In this document: positions 49,708 through 64,000 of the stretch, piece after piece
How the letters are laid out: each line of letters begins with the position of its first letter
Position numbering within the stretch: position 1 is the first letter of the stretch
Source: Bemisia tabaci
Lineage: Eukaryota > Arthropoda > Insecta > Hemiptera > Aleyrodidae
Assembly: GCF_918797505.1 (NCBI RefSeq)
Contig: NC_092795.1
Coordinates: forward strand, 17,843,131-17,907,130
Direction of reading: 5' to 3'
Length of the DNA stretch: 64,000 nt
The notes under the pieces: generated by a model
What the model saw: the letters and a program-made list of their open reading frames with translations, nothing else
Databases searched by the model: none
What the model was told of the DNA's origin: nothing
Translations under genes and position numbers: made by a program

Positions 49708-50210
49708 AGTGATGATTGCCGTGAATCTTGTGTAGATAAGTATAGAGCTGATGCGCATGCTACCCAGCTACTGCGCAACCTACTCGACCACTGCGCATCC
49801 TCCCGCGCATAGCGGTAGCAGTCCCGGAGCATTCTGTAAATTCACTCAATTCTATAACTTGATTTTAAGAAAACCTGGGTCCCATTTCCAAAATTTGATT
49901 ACAGCGGGCTCATCTAGGGCCTATTACCTGTCGATTCACGCAAAAATCATGGAAATCGGCCCGGTGGAACGCTCAAACGAACTATGACAAAAAGTATAAA
50001 TTTACATTGTTTAAATGGGAGAATTCGCAACTTTACCACTTAATATAAAAAAACCTGGGCTATATTTTAAAAATCTGAAAAGAGTTGGCTTATCTAGAGA
50101 CAATTGTCCGTCGATAGCCGCAAAAATCATAAAAATCGGCCCGGTAGAACGCTGGAACTAAGCGTCACCAGTTACGCAAAATTAGGAGGTCTTGGAGCTT
50201 ATATATATGA

Positions 50211-52532
50211 TAGAGTGTACTGGGTAATATGAGTATCGTTTAAGGCCTTGTCTCCATAGGAAATTTTCCATGGGATTTGTCTAGGGTCGAATCCTGGGAA
50301 TGAAACTTGAGGGTTTTTCGCAGTTACCATCTGCACAGGACGGGGCTCTCACATTCCTGTGACAAGTTTGCGCAGGAAGATGCATTAGTAAAAGAGAGTA
50401 TTTAACTGGTATTAAGATAATAACTGAACAAAATCAACAATTAAATAAATGATTTAAATTAAACAAACACGAACAATCAAGTAAACAACAAAATATCATA
50501 CACTTTGCTTTCATTTCTACTTCTTCCTTTCTCAGTTGGTCTTGTTTCTTTTCAAGGATTACAATGACCATACTAATTACTGCAATTAATATTGAGTTAG
50601 TCAATATTTTTCCCAACGTTGCAAGTGAGATTTTTCCCCGCGACAAATCTCATGAAAATACTCTGTGATGACAAGATCTAGGTCATTTTTCTACCCCTCC
50701 TGAAATGAGTTTTCACTCATATGAAAAAACAGTTGGTACAAGATTGGTCCGAGGGCTGAGGGTATATGTATACATTATGCAAGAGAAAGTAGGGCAAAGT
50801 TAGAAAAAATAAGTAAATATAAACTGTGAAAAAAGAAGAAATATATTTCATCATCAGTATTTCTTTTTCTCAAAATATTTTCCCTCAACATCAAAAACAA
50901 AAAAGTCTACAGACTGGAAAAAATAATTTCAGGATTTGTAAAAATCCAAAACATGAAAGAAACCCATAATCATACCCGTGTTATTTAATGAAATAAAATG
51001 AACCCTTTTCAAAACTCCTCTCACCTATATCAGGCTGAGATATCACGGAAGAAAAATATTTATAGCATAGATTACTCAACTGTCCATGGAAAAGAGATTT
51101 TAGTGCTGAAAAACTTGAAATTAAGATATCATCAGAGTTTTTTGGATACATGCAACTGAAATTAACCTAACTACATCAGACATTGCCCAATTTTCTCGCA
51201 TGTTTCATTTTATTTTATAAATATAAAACCAAGCATCACTGAAACTTGAAATTTTGTGAGAGTATTCTTCATAATCTATCGTAGGTAAATTCACAGAGAG
51301 TTCAATGGCGTATAATATTTTAGCTCTGTGTTAAAAAAATAAACCATGCGAGAAAATTAGGCCAAATGAAATGCAATTAGGCTGGTTCCTGTAAAATCCG
51401 TGAATTTCTCAGAGGATTGAATTACCACTATATAGGTACACCAAACACACACATGGCAACTCCAGTTTTCCTTTCAAGACAAGTAATTTTAGGGAACCTC
51501 TGTTTCAAATTTTAATCTATCATGCGCAGAGCGCAAGAATGTTGGATGCCTTCTGTAACCATGTAACATTCTCCTTGGGATCTAGAAAATACAAGTTTCC
51601 CGACAAAATGCAGATTCTGATTTTCTTGCCCGACTTAAAAAAATTACTATCCTATGAAATTCGTCCCTTTGCACTGAGGCACCTCCTCATGTGGTTGGTT
51701 ACATTTTAGGAAAATAATTAAGAATTGGACATATGAAAACTCGAACCATTGGGCATTTACTTAGTAGAGATCTGAACAGTAACGGTTGCTACTGTAGAAT
51801 TTATGAAGAAAGATGAAAATGAGTGTACAATGGTACCTAAGTCTGTTTAAAAAATAAGAAAAAAGAATAAATCAATCAACGCACCCTTACTTTGAGACTA
51901 ATAATAAAAAATAATTATTATAATAACATGTAAGAACAAAAATATTATCACAGAATGATGATCTTCCTCAGACAAACAAAATCACACCTCTAGCTGAAAA
52001 ATTAGTATTGGTAAAATGACATAAATTTAATAAGAAAGTCTGATCTAATAATTATGGCTGAACGCTAAATACACGAATCTCAACTGCAGCGTTTTTAAAT
52101 CGTCAGTTCTTTTTTATACATCTTTTGGAGGAGAAAAGTCAGAACTGTTTCTATAAAATAATAAGAAAACGTAGACTTCAATTTAAAAAGCTGACAATAA
52201 TGAGATCTCATGCCTGATACCACAAATTGAGATATTAGTTTTCAAATTTTAACCATGAGCTTCAAAGTAAATGTTCCAAATGTTGTGTATTTGCTCTTTT
52301 TGCAGAGGTAGACCTTACAAAAGGCATGAAAGCTGACTTGTTCAGTACAATTTGTCTTCGTATCAACGCATGAACTAGAGATGCTGCTTGATCTTAAAAA
52401 CTTTAATCATAATCAAAAATCATAGAACTTAACAGATATTCATGTAAAACGCAAGAAGTAAAGTCTCTCTTTGTAATCAGAATTTTAAAGCTGATTTTGT
52501 TACACCAAAAAATATCAATATAAAAGGGTTTG
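50211..52532. other. Intergenic DNA and 3' flank of hydrolase 2
   Basis: No coding region is recognised. It contains the small inverted-repeat element at 51183-51367 and a GC-richer block near 50250-50390 that looks like a further repeat fragment but has no partner in this window. Confidence 0.55.
51183..51367. mobile_element. Short inverted-repeat element, ~185 bp
   Basis: Left end TTGCCCAATTTTCTCGCATG pairs with right end CATGCGAGAAAATTAGGCCAA; TTTATTTT/AAAAAAATAAA extends the arms to about 35 bp. Target duplication is not clear. Confidence 0.65.
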
Positions 52533-55500
52533 CTATAATGCCAAAAATGCCATAACATGAGGTGCGACTAGTGAAGCATTATTCAAATGAACATGATGTG
52601 CCCCCTCTACCTCGACACAACGAAAATCTCTGGAACTTTCTCTCAGCACCTCCATTATTTCATTGTAGATCTTTTCCTTTTCCGCAGACTTTCCTCCTGG
52701 TACAGCTTTCACATTTAAATAGCGACACTTCACTTTTTTGGCAAATTCCAGAACAACATCTATTGAGGGCAGGCCAATGTTTGAGACCTAAAGGCAATTG
52801 GTCAAAAAACTATTAGAGGAATACTTGTAATCTTGGATGAGACATAGTTGAAGAAGAATGAAAAGAGAATGATACACATGAAACTAAACTTTTTTCAAAC
52901 TGAATTCTTCTTATAACTTTGAGCACAGTCATAAATTAATATCAAATTTGGATTTTTCAGCCTTCAATCTACTTTGTTTGAGACAGATTACCTGAGTAGC
53001 CTGCTAGTTTGAGTGGCCGATACTCTAGCAGAGGCATCTTCTTTCACATTTTTCTGCTTGCAACTAAAAGTTTGGAGTAGCCTCAACAGATTTTTTTTCT
53101 ATAAAAGCTAGTCTTTTGGTTTTTAATGTGGGTAAGGGGGCAGGAGCAAAATAACAAGCATGTAAATGCATTGACCAATATCTTAAATGACTAGTATGGT
53201 AAACAATAGATTACACCAAAACTTTAGATTCTCAAAATTCATTTTTGGGGGAACTGATTTTTGTCATATTTTTCTCATTTTCTCTCAGTAGTTTCCTCTG
53301 ACTGACTACTTGAAACGGGTGAACCGATTGTTACACAAATATCAAGAATGAATTATAGAGACCATTTTCACATCATATACTTTAAATTCGTGAAAACATG
53401 TTTATTTCATAATGTTTTAGAAATTGAGAGGATCAGTGGGTTTCTCATAAGTTGGCAATACTTGGCTTTGTCCACTTAAGCGCATATAAATACGTAATCA
53501 ATATTTTTTGAGGGAGGCAGCCTCACCTAGAATCAATTATTTATAATGAATTGAAATTTAGGAAATGAAATGGTTTCCACTCGTAAAAATAGCCATTGAA
53601 GAGTAAGAGAAGTATCATAGCATACTTGTCACCATCGATCTTCGATCATACAAACTTAGGTCCATCTATCAGACAACTGCCACAGTAATTCAGTGTTCAC
53701 CTACTTTATTTAAAGCATAATTCTTCAAGTTAAATCAAGGTATCATTAATATTATCTCCTAGCTTAAGGCAACTAGAACTTGAAAAGACGATCCTGCAGG
53801 CCAATTATTGAAATATTGTGTTTGTCGGGGGGAAATAAACGACATAGGTTTAATGGCAGAGTGTGATTAGTAGAGCGACCAACCATGCTCCAACATTTAA
53901 CCTATGTTGTCTATGTCCGCCCAAAAGACACGAAATTTTAATAATCACCCTGCTGACATACTTACTTTCAGACGGACATCCCGTGTAAAATGATATAGAT
54001 TAGGATTTTGTGGGTTTCGGCGCATTCCACGTTTCATCATTATTTTGCAAGCTTCTCTTGTCATGGATCCAGCATACGCATCCTCCACAAGATCGATCAT
54101 TTCGTTGTAGGTATAAGATGGCATGTTATTTTCATTAAGTTTCTCATACTTTAAAAATCTATAAAATAAAAAGAAAATAACTGTCATAAGTTCTACAAAG
54201 TTGTCATAAGTTTTCCCTGGAGGTTGATGGAAAAGAAAACCTCTTGAAGGAGTAAGAAAATAATTATTTACTCTCTTTCAAGTTTTCATTGTCCCTACCT
54301 TAATGGTTTCTTACATATTATTATCACAATTCTGTTTGGAATTGTTGTATTACATGAAATTGGGACTTAGGGAAAATTAATACTTACATTTTACTTGAAA
54401 AATGTGGCTTGCTTGTGAACACTGAAAATTTTGAACAACAGCTTAGCTCTAAAGTAGCCAACGAAGACTTGGCAAGAAAAAATTTTGCATTTCATAATTT
54501 CAGTTTTGAAACAACTGGACTGCGTTAAACAGAAAGGAACCAAGCCACATCAGCTATTGCCAAATTTATCTAGGCAATTTATTTTTATACATGAAAATGG
54601 TCGTGCGGATTTTTGTGCAAATTTCAGTGAATATTCTCCGTGATACAAAGCAAATTCCTTAAAATTTTTAAAGGAATCCGCACAAACGTTCTCTCGTAAA
54701 AAATTAAATTGCCCAGTTAAATTTGGCAATAGCTGATGTGGCTTGGTTCCTTTCTGTTAAACGCGGTCCAACTAAGGTTATGCATTACTCAGTTCTTAAT
54801 TGGCAATCCCATTTAAATAAAGTACCTAAACAAGTGAGATGTATAGTCACCAAGTTTCGCCATCAAATTAGAAATTTGTCATTTGTCATCTTTTAAAAAT
54901 TGCGTACAACTCTCCATAAAAAGCTTTAAAAAATTCGAGTGGAAAAGGCTTTCAGAGGTGACTTACTTTTCTACATAATCATGAGTGCTCTGAGCATGAG
55001 TTGATGGTGGATCAATTCGAGGACCAGCAGCGTCCAAAGAAATAAGAGCTTCTACGTCATCTGGGTAGCAACTGGCATAGAGAAATCCTATCCCAGCTCC
55101 CATTGAATGACCAAGAATGGTAATTTTTTTCCAATTAAAATGCTGGACAATTCTTCGAATATGTATGAGGCCATCCCAATAGCGGTAGTAGGCAACTCCC
55201 TTAGAACAGAGGACAGAATTAAATACTGTAACAAAATGAAAATGTATATTCTTCTGTTAAGTGGTAGTGGGTTATGATGGGTTGATTAATGTGTTAGTAT
55301 AGTTGCTACTGGTTTTGCGCACAATTGGGTACTTCTTAGATTCGGCAGAAATGTCAGGTCAATCTAGCTATAGTCCCGAATGACTAAACTTTGTTCCTGT
55401 TGACGCTCTACAATGAAAGAATGAAACTAGAACTGACTGTTTAATTTCTTCATTTCTCACTTTCTTAAAATTTTACCATCAATATATCTCGCTACTATCA

Positions 55501-57827
55501 AAAGTTTCCTATATTCTTGTTAAGCTAAGATTCAACTAAGAATTTAGCGCAGGAGTAGTCTTGAAAATATATTTTGACAAACTTTAACTTGTGTTGAGTT
55601 CACTTCAGTAACTTGTGGGAACAACTTCAACCAAAATCAGGCTGACTGCATTTCACATTGCTTAATTTCCTCTGGAGTTATATACCTAGTTTCTTCACAG
55701 AGTACCAAGCAACATAAGTGATGCCTTGAAAATTGCTGTTAATTTCCTATGGTATATGAGAAATAGTCAGAAAGTTTCAAATCTGATTGTTGCTAAGTTT
55801 TTTTCTGAGAAAAATAAAACGTAAGAGGAAATCAGGTAGCGAGTAATGTAGCTGGACTGATTTTGGTCGAAGCTGTCCAAATTATACACTAAAAAAATGA
55901 TTCTCATACTAATGCCAAGATTGGCTGGCTATAGATAGCCTGATCTCCATCAAGACAAACCTGAGTTCTGACCTCATGAGGAGGGTTCATAACCCACCCT
56001 GCTTAAAATGATCCTCAATTCAGAATCTTTTCATCAGAACCTGCTATATATCAGTAATAAGCCAACAATAACGCAAACAGCTCCTGCGGAGGGGGCCATC
56101 ACAAATATTCTAGTAAGGTCAAATCTTTTCAGGTCTGCGCGTACCAATATAGTAACTACACCAACTGATTGCGGTAGACACACGGATCGTAAGACAGTAT
56201 GTTGGCATTTTTTAGGCAACGTGCATTAAAAATCAGGATAAAGCAGAAAATCTCAATACAGAGCGAAGAAAAGGAAAGAAGCTCACACATAATCACAATT
56301 TTCCCTCAAAGAGATGCGCTGTTTGGTGCAACACTAGTAACGACCATTCCGAAAGGCAACTACAGACGCATTTGGGCCTTATTGGGCCAATTCTCAGTGC
56401 AGTGCAGCCTCCTGAATTTCCTGCTACCAAGCTCGAAAGGTTGTGAAAACCAGCCCGAGACTTGTTACTAGTGTTGCACCAAACGGCATATCTCTTTGAG
56501 GGAAAATTGTGATTATGCTTGAGCTTTTTCTTTCTGTATTGAGATTTTCAGCTTTATGCTGATTTTTAACGCACATTGGCTATAAAATTCCAACATACAA
56601 TATTGCAATTACGTCTATTCCACTGAAAATCATCGAGTAATAAAAGAAGTATGTGTTAAAAATAAATAGACTCAAGCTATGTACAGGAGGTAAATGTGAT
56701 GATTGTCCATGCCCAGGGAAGTCGATGGCTAAGATTGAAAGGTTAGCTGGGAGTAGGTTGATCAACTCATCAAACGTGCCTGCGTTGTCTTGGAAACCAT
56801 GCAATGCTAATATAGCTTGTTTACCTTTAGGACCCCACCATTTGCCTGAAACATACAAAATAAAATAGAGGATAATATTCAACTACATACCAATTGGTCT
56901 TTCTCCATAATCATTATAATTTTATCATCATATACATGCCTATTACTTGCTTTTTAATACATACATGCATGACATGCATAAAATGCATATTTAATACATA
57001 TTTTGAAACTGAATTTAATTGAAAATTACACCCCTCCTCTACTTAATATAGAACTTTTGTTCAAGGAATCAAGGATTCAGGGTGAACGGTCTCATGTATT
57101 AACACCACATTTCAAAAGATTTTTTCTCAACCGATTTCTCGACAACTAATAATTGAAATTGGTAAACATCAGAAATCCAACAAAAAAGTGATGTCAACAA
57201 TGACGTTGTAAGTATTAGAGATTGCTAATCATTTCAATCCTAAGTAAAGGAAATACATTTTAAGGAAAATCAATTTTCCACCACCGATTATTGAATTATA
57301 TTGATTTCTATGCAAGGATCAAATCAACTGACTGAAATCAATTTTTCCTTCAAAATCCCAGTACTGAATACTGACAGAGGCTGAAAATGATTGCGATTTG
57401 TCAAGGTGATGACCTTGGAGAGTTAGTGGTCAACATCCCCATCAATGTCAAGTAAACTGATCTGGACTTGAAACATCCAAAAACTGACACAGACTGATAG
57501 CCGTCCCTTTCATCCCAAACCCATTATCATAACTCAATTCAATTTTTTTAAACTTCATTCTTCATTTATAAACTACTTGAGTATATAACTTTGAGGGAAA
57601 AGAACAATTTAACACACAGTATCATACTGATAATCAATTAGGATCAATTGCTAGGCAATCCAAAAAAATTGGACGCTCGACAAATTCATAAAAAAACTGA
57701 AAGGTATGTCGGTGAAAATAATTGATACGGTGAGAAGTGTTAATGATGAAATAGTGAGAAACTAACCACTGATGTGGCCCCATGGAACGTCAATCTGAAA
57801 TTCAGCAAATTCTCTGTTGTTGCTCAT
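52533..57827 (-). CDS. Serine hydrolase (kraken/SERHL-like), copy 2
   Basis: Five minus-strand exons (57827-57767, 56845-56685, 55199-54967, 54158-53966, 52787-52533) encode 300 residues. The first four coding exon lengths (61, 161, 233, 193) and all phases equal those of copy 1, showing descent from one gene. Motifs: ILALHGFQDNAG, nucleophile elbow GHSMGAG, KCRYLNVKAVPGG, and the probable catalytic His in VEGAHHVHLNN. Roughly half the residues match copy 1 by eye. One acceptor is TCTAAG rather than CAG (exon 3). Exon 1 uses the donor GTTAGT. It is head to head with the ARL14EP-like gene, ATG to ATG 763 bp apart. Substrate unknown. Confidence 0.93.
53812..53940. mobile_element. Possible small inverted-repeat element
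   Basis: GTGTTTGTCGGGGGGAAATA and CGACATAGGTTTAATG on the left have imperfect complements on the right (CATTTAACCTATGTTGTC, TCCGCCCAAAAGACACG). It is about 130 bp, in the last intron of hydrolase copy 2, ending ~25 bp from an exon. Confidence 0.5.
54516..54770. mobile_element. 255-bp MITE, copy A
   Basis: Ends TGGACTGCGTTAAACAGAAA and the complement of TGGACCGCGTTTAACAGAAA enclose 255 bp. The arms run through AGGAACCAAGCCACATCAGC and TATTGCCAAATTTA, with further partial complementarity inside. An inverted sister copy of exactly the same length is at 59996-60250. It lies in an intron of hydrolase copy 2. Confidence 0.85.
56215..56581. mobile_element. Foldback MITE with ~130-bp arms
   Basis: The left arm from GTGCATTAAAAATCAG through AATCTCAATACAGA, CACAATTTTCCCTCAAAGAG and TTTGGTGCAACACTAGTAAC is matched in reverse by the right arm. 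The unpaired centre is ~110 bp. It lies in an intron of hydrolase copy 2. Superfamily unresolved. Confidence 0.85.
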
Positions 57828-58590
57828 GATATATCACAATAATAAGTTTCTGCAGGAACTGAAAAGATTTGTTCGGCCAGAGGGAATTTAGTCACTTTAG
57901 TGCACACAGCAGTCATGGATGAGGAACGAGATTTGAATTAAAACTGAGTAACTTCCAAGAGAATGAAGCGATTAGAGAAGCAGCCAACTCTCAAGATGAT
58001 AAGCTGTTAGTGTCTCTATAACTGAAATATGCTTAAAACCAGTCAATCGCCATTCATTGTGAGTAGTTGATGAATTGACGATAAAAACGTCACAATAGCA
58101 TAATTAACTAACATTAACTAAACTGCCAAGGATCAAGTAAAACTTAAAAAACCTTATCGGCGGCAGTCAAAAATTGAAACTGAACTGATAAGCTGATAAG
58201 AGATAAGAGCCGAGAGGTTAGAAAGTTTGTAAACATTTTCCAGTGCTCCTGGCGGTGCTGAGGAGAAACTAAATCCAAAACAAAACCCTAACCTCAACCT
58301 GCAAGAATACATGGAGTGAGGTGGAGTTTTTCAAGTTTTCCCGTTTTCCGGGTTTTTCCTAGATCGTCGAATTTTTCTCGTATCAGTTCACTTCTCTTTT
58401 CTCTCATCTTTTATTTATTAACCATTTGCGTTTCCCGCACCTGAAAAAGTGAAAGAGTTACTCATTCTCCAAGACGTTAATTCCATTTTGTGGTTTATTC
58501 TAAGATGAAACCAAGCGAAGCTTTCTAATTTACTCAACTGTGTTTTAGCATTGAAGTAACGTCTCAAGCAACATTTGGTCATCCTCTGTA
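57828..58590. promoter_or_regulatory. Divergent promoter region between hydrolase 2 and ARL14EP-like gene
   Basis: The start codons face away from each other, 763 bp apart. A possible acceptor for a 5' UTR exon of the hydrolase (minus CCTGCAG, plus 57850-57852) lies 22 bp before its ATG. No TATA box is obvious. Confidence 0.45.
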
Positions 58591-62757
<4,167 letters not shown>

Positions 62758-64000
62758 GAATTGATAAACCAGATAAGATTCTACATTTATAATTCCTGTC
62801 TTTTGTACTTTCCTTCAAAAGGCACATTTGTTCTTTCTCACCATCAGTTTCACTGTTTTCGATTTGTATCGCAAATTCGATTGCATGTTTAAATAAGACA
62901 TAATGGTGTGAAGACCCATATCTAACATCAAGACAGCGGAAAGATTTTATCTGTCTTTCATCTTTCAGTCCCTATCATGAAAAGGGTTCAGAGTGTCCAG
63001 GAAAAGTATTCTGCGGGGAAAGAGAATCCCCAGGAGAGTTCTAGATTCTTTCCTGCAACCGAGGCGTTTTAGAGTTGAAAACAGATGCAAAATATATGAA
63101 GTAACTCGTTAACATTAATATGCTATCCAATTAAAGATCGCTTAAAATTTCTTGGGAGTAGGACAATCAGAAGAGACCCAAGGAATGTTGACATTGTAAG
63201 TTCTTAGGATAGGTTATCAGAGCATGAACTTTTCTACAGGAAAAATCATGGACTTAAGTATTTAAGAGGATCAAGCATCTAAACCAAAAATTCATGGGAC
63301 CATCCTTAATTAATGCCAAGTGCTTAAAAGGAGAAGATCCAGAAGTCCCTGACAGATGCTTGACAGTAAGAACACTTATCTCAGATTCAAGACCAAAAGC
63401 GCAGTTTGAAAATTCGAAAAGTAAAGAAAAGAGAAAAGATTGAAAAATAATCTTGAGCAGTTTTTTTTCTCTTTTTTTTTGAACGAGAAGGGAGTCAGTG
63501 TATTTTGTTTGGTGTAGTTTTTAGGAATTTAGAGGTTCCTGAAAAGAGGAGGGTGTTGATGAATCTGAATAACTTCCCAAGCTTGATGTATTTAGTCAGC
63601 AGTCCTTTCTGGAAATGAAACTAGTTTCAAAGAAATCAAAATTAAAAAGGAGAAATAAAGTTCAAAGCTTGTCAATTTAAAGTTAAGATTTGCTGTGCGC
63701 TGAAGATGGCATTGATTGTGTGTGCCCGAAGAACTTAGGAGTTGTAAATAAAATTTTACAGTATAAAGGAAAAAATTCTTCGAATATAATTTACTTTCTT
63801 TAGCACTTGCTTTCATGAAACATCCATATGTAAAATATTATGGATCAACTGCAAATTTAAATATATTGATTGTGGTGTTTAGATCTTCCTAAAATGTATT
63901 TGGTTTTTCTCCGATTTCTCTCCTTCTCAAAAATTAAAAATTAAAGTTTGATCAAGATCTAAATATTATTTCCACTGAGATGGCACTCAATGTTTGAAAC
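62758..64000. other. 3' UTR and downstream DNA
   Basis: This follows the ARL14EP-like stop codon. It has two AATAAA hexamers (63654-63659, 63747-63752), the second followed within 25 bp by AT-rich sequence. No further gene is recognised before the window ends. Confidence 0.5.

Larger units (their letters stand above)
49335..50210 (-). mobile_element. Helitron-like non-autonomous element, right copy
   Basis: Read on the minus strand it starts TCATATATATAAGCTCC after A and ends CTAG before T, 876 bp. It is a close copy of the left element; about 95% identity over the first ~230 bp by eye. Its 3' end faces that of the left copy across a 196-bp spacer (49139-49334) of ordinary AT-rich DNA. The pair therefore makes a near-perfect palindrome of about 1.95 kb. 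Confidence 0.6.

Noticed and set aside
49570..49832. Overlapping arginine-rich frames on both strands at 48639-48863 and 49570-49832
   Set aside because: They are mirror translations of the two Helitron-like arms, including the tRNA-like segment; not a protein gene.

Overview
This is a eukaryotic nuclear window, AT-rich, with GT-AG introns, several-kilobase introns and many short non-autonomous DNA transposons. Gene content (an AE-class SLC4 anion exchanger, kraken/SERHL-type serine hydrolases, an ARL14EP-like protein) fits an arthropod, probably an insect. A hemipteran is a guess from the repeat-rich, AT-rich character and is not proven by the sequence.

Layout. (1) 166-20187 (+): 17 coding exons of an SLC4A1-3 class anion exchange protein. 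The 5' exons lie outside the window and the C-terminus is complete. Its introns carry a short inverted-repeat element near 1.0-1.4 kb, a second element with ~150-bp arms near 13.3-14.1 kb, and a Tigger/pogo-like element at 19016-19978. (2) 20188-27067: 3' UTR and intergenic DNA with an 82-bp tandem duplication and a 48-nt poly(A) run. (3) 32980-27068 (-): a three-exon BED-finger/hAT-transposase-derived gene with an open reading frame but with all three transposase catalytic acids replaced; it looks domesticated. (4) 34748-40682 (+) and 57827-52533 (-): two serine hydrolase paralogues facing tail to tail, with the same four intron phases and identical lengths for the first four coding exons. 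(5) 48261-50210: two near-identical Helitron-like elements in opposite orientation, separated by 196 bp. Together they form a ~1.9-kb palindrome, and each holds GC-rich hairpins and a tRNA-Ser-like segment. (6) 58591-62757 (+): an ARL14EP-like gene whose second intron contains a 255-bp MITE (its sister copy sits in the second hydrolase gene) and a piggyBac-like MITE with palindromic internal repeats.

Each hydrolase copy is arranged head to head with an unrelated gene (the BED/hAT gene for copy 1, the ARL14EP-like gene for copy 2), so two divergent promoter regions are likely. The most unusual items are the inverted Helitron-like pair with its variable tRNA-like segment, and the catalytically dead hAT-derived protein.

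Gene models were assembled by hand from reading frames, splice sites and phase agreement. Family calls rest on recognition of conserved motifs; no database search was run.
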